The notes beneath the pieces are model-generated. The model searched no databases, was not told where the DNA came from, and saw nothing but the letters and a program-made list of their open reading frames with translations. From Dyella_A ginsengisoli (GTDB taxonomy: Bacteria > Pseudomonadota > Gammaproteobacteria > Xanthomonadales > Rhodanobacteraceae): a DNA stretch of 64,000 bases. Position numbers and translations under genes: made by a program. The first letter of the stretch is position 1. Each line of letters begins with the position of its first letter. The DNA is taken from NCBI RefSeq assembly GCF_044904665.1, contig NZ_JADIKM010000004.1:248001-312000 (forward strand), given 5' to 3'. Positions 61,016-64,000 of the stretch are shown in pieces.

Positions 61016-62074
61016 TCAGCACGCGCGGGCGTCGGCGTCGCGGAACTGCCGGCGCAGGTCCTGCTGGCAGCGTTCGATCATGGCCGGGGTGAAGAACTCC
61101 GGCCAGGCGGTGCTCAGATCCGTATCCGGCGCGGCCAGCGCGTGTTCGCCCAGCACCTGGGCCATCGCCAGCGTGTCGGCGCACAGCAGGGCGCGGCCGA
61201 GTGAGCTCTCCGGCGGCATGCCGGCCACCGTGCGCTCTTCCAGCGCGTTCAACACGTTGGTCGGCAGGTTCCAGTGGCGTGCCGCGCGCAGCGACAGCTG
61301 GGCGGCCAGCTGCGCGCAGGCGGCGAGGAAGTGGCTGGTCAGCGGGCCCAGCTCCATCGGCGCCTCCTGATCGAGCACGCGCACCACGGCGCCGGTGCCG
61401 GTGTTGCACACGATGCCGGCCAGGTACGCCTCGAACGGGTCGGAGCTGCCCTTGCCGAGATAGGCGCAGGCGTGCGCGCAGCGCTCGGCGTGGTCCCACA
61501 GCCGCTGCCCCGCGACGTGGCCGAACATGCCGGCGCTGGCGTGCAGGATCGGCTTCATCACGTGCATCGTCACCACCCGGCGCAGGCCGTCCTGGCCCAG
61601 CAGCACCACCGCGTGCTGCAGGCTCTGGATCGGATGCAGGGTGCGGTAGTAGATGCTGCGGCTGACCCGCATCACTTCGCCCACCAGCACCGGGTCGCGC
61701 CCGATCAGCTTGGCCAGCTGGGCGCCGCCCACGGTGTCGCTCTTGAGCGAACGCAGCAGCTGCGGCAGCACGGTGGGCAGGCGCGGCAGGCTGCGCACGT
61801 CGAACGCGGTGCAGGTTGCCTGCAGGCGCTTGAGGATCGCGCGTTCTTCCTGGCTTGGCTCGTTGGCGTGGTAGTCGGGCAGGCCCAGTACATAGCGATG
61901 GAAGCGGTCGCCCAGCTGGGCCAGCGACATCGCCTCGTGCGCCGCGGCGGCCGCCTCGGCGCTGTGGACGCTGCCAGTCGGGGGCGCCGTCATCGCGCGC
62001 ACGCGGGCGGGCACGCGCGCCGCCGGTGGCGGTGCATCCGCGTATCCCAGAATCCAGCGCCACAGGTTTTGCAT
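61016..62074 (-). CDS. HDOD domain signalling protein
   Basis: A 352-aa protein with an HDOD domain (about 90-320): LPRLPTVLPQLLRSLKSDTVGGAQLAKLIGRDPVLVGEVMRVSRS (given in part) is the typical start, and the usual HD residues are absent, so it is not a phosphodiesterase. HDOD proteins act in signalling with c-di-GMP networks. The ATG at 62074 has GGGGAG 6 bases upstream. An N-terminal 90 residues have no recognised domain. Confidence 0.85.
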   Translation of the reverse strand: MQNLWRWILGYADAPPPAARVPARVRAMTAPPTGSVHSAEAAAAAHEAMSLAQLGDRFHRYVLGLPDYHANEPSQEERAILKRLQATCTAFDVRSLPRLPTVLPQLLRSLKSDTVGGAQLAKLIGRDPVLVGEVMRVSRSIYYRTLHPIQSLQHAVVLLGQDGLRRVVTMHVMKPILHASAGMFGHVAGQRLWDHAERCAHACAYLGKGSSDPFEAYLAGIVCNTGTGAVVRVLDQEAPMELGPLTSHFLAACAQLAAQLSLRAARHWNLPTNVLNALEERTVAGMPPESSLGRALLCADTLAMAQVLGEHALAAPDTDLSTAWPEFFTPAMIERCQQDLRRQFRDADARAC

Positions 62075-62211
62075 GCACGCTCCCCTGGCCGGCATACCGG
62101 CCTTGCAGCGGGGTTAACGGCGTCGCAGCGGGAAAATGTAGCGGCCCGGCGGGGTGGCATTCGCGCCGGGGCGCCCCTACCTATGGGGACTCACGCCCCG
62201 ACGAGTCGCGC

Positions 62212-63225
62212 ATGATCCCGTTTTCCATCCTCGACCTTGCCCCGGTCACCGAAGGCAGGGACGCCGCCCAGTCGTTCCGCAACGCGCTGAGCCTGGCGCA
62301 GCTGGGCGAGCGGCTGGGCTATCGCCGCTACTGGCTGGCCGAGCACCACAACATGCCGGGCATCGCCAGCGCGGCCACGGCGGTGCTGATCGGGTACATC
62401 GCCGGTGGCACCTCCACCATCCGGGTCGGCTCCGGCGGCATCATGCTGCCCAACCACGCGCCGCTGCAGGTGGCCGAGCAGTTCGGCACGCTGGCCTCGC
62501 TCTATCCGGGCCGGATCGACCTGGGCCTGGGCCGTGCACCCGGCACCGACCAGCCCACCGCCCGGGCGCTGCGGCGCTACTTCGACAGCGCCGACGCCTT
62601 TCCCAACGACGTGATCGAGCTGCTGGGCTATTTCGAGCCCGCCAAGCCGGGGCAGGCGGTGCGCGCGGTACCGGGCGCGGGGCTCGACGTGCCGGTTTGG
62701 CTGCTCGGATCGAGCCTGTTCAGCGCCAAGCTGGCCGCCCAGCTCGGGCTGCCGTTCGCGTTTGCCTCGCACTTCGCGCCGGATGCGATGGACCAGGCGC
62801 TGGCGATCTACCGCCGCGACTTCCGCCCCTCGGCACGGCTGGCCGAGCCGCACGCCATCCTCGCGCTCAACGTGGTGGCCGCCGACAGCGACGCGCAGGC
62901 GCGGCGGCTGTTCACCACCCAGCAGCAGGCGTTCGTGAACCTGCGCCGCGGCCGGCCGGGGCTGATCCCGCCGCCGATCGACGATATCGAGGCGTTCTGG
63001 ACGCCCGTCGAGCGGCTCGGCGTGGAGCAGGCGCTGGCCTGCGCGGTGGTGGGTGATCCGGCCACGGTGCGGCGCGGGCTGGCCGATTTCATCGCCCGGC
63101 ACCGGCCGGACGAGCTGCTGCTCACCGCCAACATCTTCGACCATGCGGCGCGCCTGCACTCGTTCGAACTGGCCGCCGCCGCGCGCGACGCGCTGGCGCC
63201 GGCCCCGCTGGCGAACGCCGGATGA
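62212..63225 (+). CDS. LLM class flavin-dependent oxidoreductase (YhbW-like)
   Basis: A 337-aa bacterial-luciferase-like monooxygenase. YWLAEHHNMPGIASAATAVLIGYIAGGTSTIRVGSGGIMLPNH, in part, is the family's FMNH2-binding start, with LGLGRAPGTDQPTARALRR further on. The enzyme uses reduced flavin and O2 on an unknown substrate. The start MIPFSILDLAPV is typical; the ribosome site is weak. Confidence 0.88.
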   Translation: MIPFSILDLAPVTEGRDAAQSFRNALSLAQLGERLGYRRYWLAEHHNMPGIASAATAVLIGYIAGGTSTIRVGSGGIMLPNHAPLQVAEQFGTLASLYPGRIDLGLGRAPGTDQPTARALRRYFDSADAFPNDVIELLGYFEPAKPGQAVRAVPGAGLDVPVWLLGSSLFSAKLAAQLGLPFAFASHFAPDAMDQALAIYRRDFRPSARLAEPHAILALNVVAADSDAQARRLFTTQQQAFVNLRRGRPGLIPPPIDDIEAFWTPVERLGVEQALACAVVGDPATVRRGLADFIARHRPDELLLTANIFDHAARLHSFELAAAARDALAPAPLANAG

Positions 63226-63286
63226 GCCGGCGGCGGCGCGCTTCGGGCATCATGGCGCACTTCCCCGCACGGCCAAGCCCTACCGC

Positions 63287-64000
63287 ATGAAGATTCCCAA
63301 CGGCCTGCAGCCCCTCATCGACGACGGCGTGATCGACCAGGTGCTGCGCCCGCTCAAGAGCGGCAAGGAGGCCTCGGTGTACGTGGTGCGCTCGGGCGAC
63401 CACATCCGCTGCGCCAAGGTCTACAAGGACATGGCCCAGCGCAGCTTCCAGCAGCGCGTGCAGTACCAGGAAGGGCGCAAGGTGCGCGGCAGCCGCGAGG
63501 CGCGCGCCATGGGCAAGTCCACCAAGTTCGGCCGCAAGGAGGCCGAAGCGGCCTGGAAGAATGCCGAGGTCGACGCGCTCTACCTGCTCAACGACGCCGG
63601 CGTGCGCGTGCCGCGGCCGTACGGCTACTTCAACGGCGTGCTGCTGATGGAGCTGGTCACCGACGAGGACGGCCACTCCGCGCCGCGGCTGGGCGAGGTG
63701 GATCTCGATGCGGACACCGCACGCGCCTGGCACCGGTTCCTGATGCAGCAGGTGGCGCGCATGCTCTGCGTGGGGCTGATCCACGGCGACCTGTCCGAAT
63801 ACAACGTGCTGGTGGGGCCGGACGGCCCGGTGATCATCGACCTGCCGCAGGCGGTGAGTGCCGCGGGCAACAACAACGCGCGCTTCATGCTCCGCCGCGA
63901 CGTGGGCAACCTCACCATCAGCCTGGCGCGCTTCGCGCCGGAGCTGCTGGACACCCACTACGCGGAAGAGATGTGGGCGCTGTTCGAGCAGAGCGAACTG
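63287..64000 (+). CDS. RIO-family serine kinase, cut by window end
   Basis: Open frame of 238 codons running off the end; no stop is reached. Starts MKIPNGLQPLIDDGVIDQVL; SGKEASVYVVRSGD is the nucleotide loop, AKVYK has the Lys, LIHGDLSEYNVLV the catalytic loop (Asp168) and IIDLPQAV the metal Asp. This is the bacterial RIO kinase of the PA4780 type. The C-terminal part is outside the window. 61 bases follow the LLM gene, so it is probably its own transcript. Confidence 0.88.
   Translation, partial: MKIPNGLQPLIDDGVIDQVLRPLKSGKEASVYVVRSGDHIRCAKVYKDMAQRSFQQRVQYQEGRKVRGSREARAMGKSTKFGRKEAEAAWKNAEVDALYLLNDAGVRVPRPYGYFNGVLLMELVTDEDGHSAPRLGEVDLDADTARAWHRFLMQQVARMLCVGLIHGDLSEYNVLVGPDGPVIIDLPQAVSAAGNNNARFMLRRDVGNLTISLARFAPELLDTHYAEEMWALFEQSEL

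Overview
The window is high-GC, densely coded gammaproteobacterial DNA. The gene families (DUF1615 lipoprotein, DUF3014, DUF5329, MHS-family transporter, many GGDEF/EAL proteins, PilU, RIO-type kinase) and the intergenic repeats point to the Xanthomonadales, most likely Rhodanobacteraceae (Dyella/Rhodanobacter/Luteibacter-like). That placement is inferred from gene content only. No rRNA, tRNA, CRISPR array, insertion sequence or prophage was seen. Both ends are cut: an amidase enters at base 1 and a RIO-family kinase leaves at base 64000.

Region by region. 1-8.7 kb: amidase, lipoproteins, a GST-like protein, a quinone-oxidoreductase-type MDR enzyme, a Gtr-like glucosyltransferase, a DUF1615 lipoprotein and the twitching ATPase PilU. 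8.8-14 kb: a SonM/OphMA-type (borosin) peptide N-methyltransferase, then a small acidic protein with the layout of a split-borosin precursor, then two tandem paralogous TPR-GGDEF sensor proteins; the first of these has an ATG overlapping the precursor stop. 14-22 kb: MHS transporter, DksA-like zinc protein, a GH3 beta-glucosidase behind a perfect LacI-type palindrome, TspO, and a GH18 chitinase behind two GACA-CGTTGTC-type palindromes. 22-34 kb: DMT transporter, phospholipase D/cardiolipin synthase-like lipoprotein, PanE, YjdM, a cytochrome c peroxidase/cytochrome b561 pair, an RD-repeat exported protein, two c-di-GMP proteins and DUF3014.

34-41.8 kb: a four-gene leftward operon (DUF202, lipocalin, DUF427, SDR), a cupin-TetR operon with its probable operator, a REP-like hairpin, an SPFH lipoprotein with a small membrane partner, an aldo/keto reductase and a METTL-type methyltransferase. 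41.8-43.2 kb is a gene-free island of degenerate repeats. 44-51 kb: a leftward catabolic cluster (acyl-CoA dehydrogenase, ACAD11-type phosphotransferase, histidine phosphatase, two SDRs, MDR reductase) with a divergent LysR regulator. 51-64 kb: small proteins, ThpR, a GGDEF protein, an exported SAM-methyltransferase-like protein, a 54-aa oxidoreductase-like protein, a coupled operon (cupredoxin-like protein, GGDEF-EAL, DUF3034, truncated haemoglobin), an HDOD protein, an LLM flavin enzyme and the RIO kinase.

The most interesting item is the probable split-borosin RiPP locus at 8.8-10.0 kb: an autonomous alpha-N-methyltransferase with the OphMA catalytic residue spacing, followed by a separate, undescribed precursor. 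A second theme is c-di-GMP signalling: six GGDEF/EAL proteins plus one HDOD protein in 64 kb.
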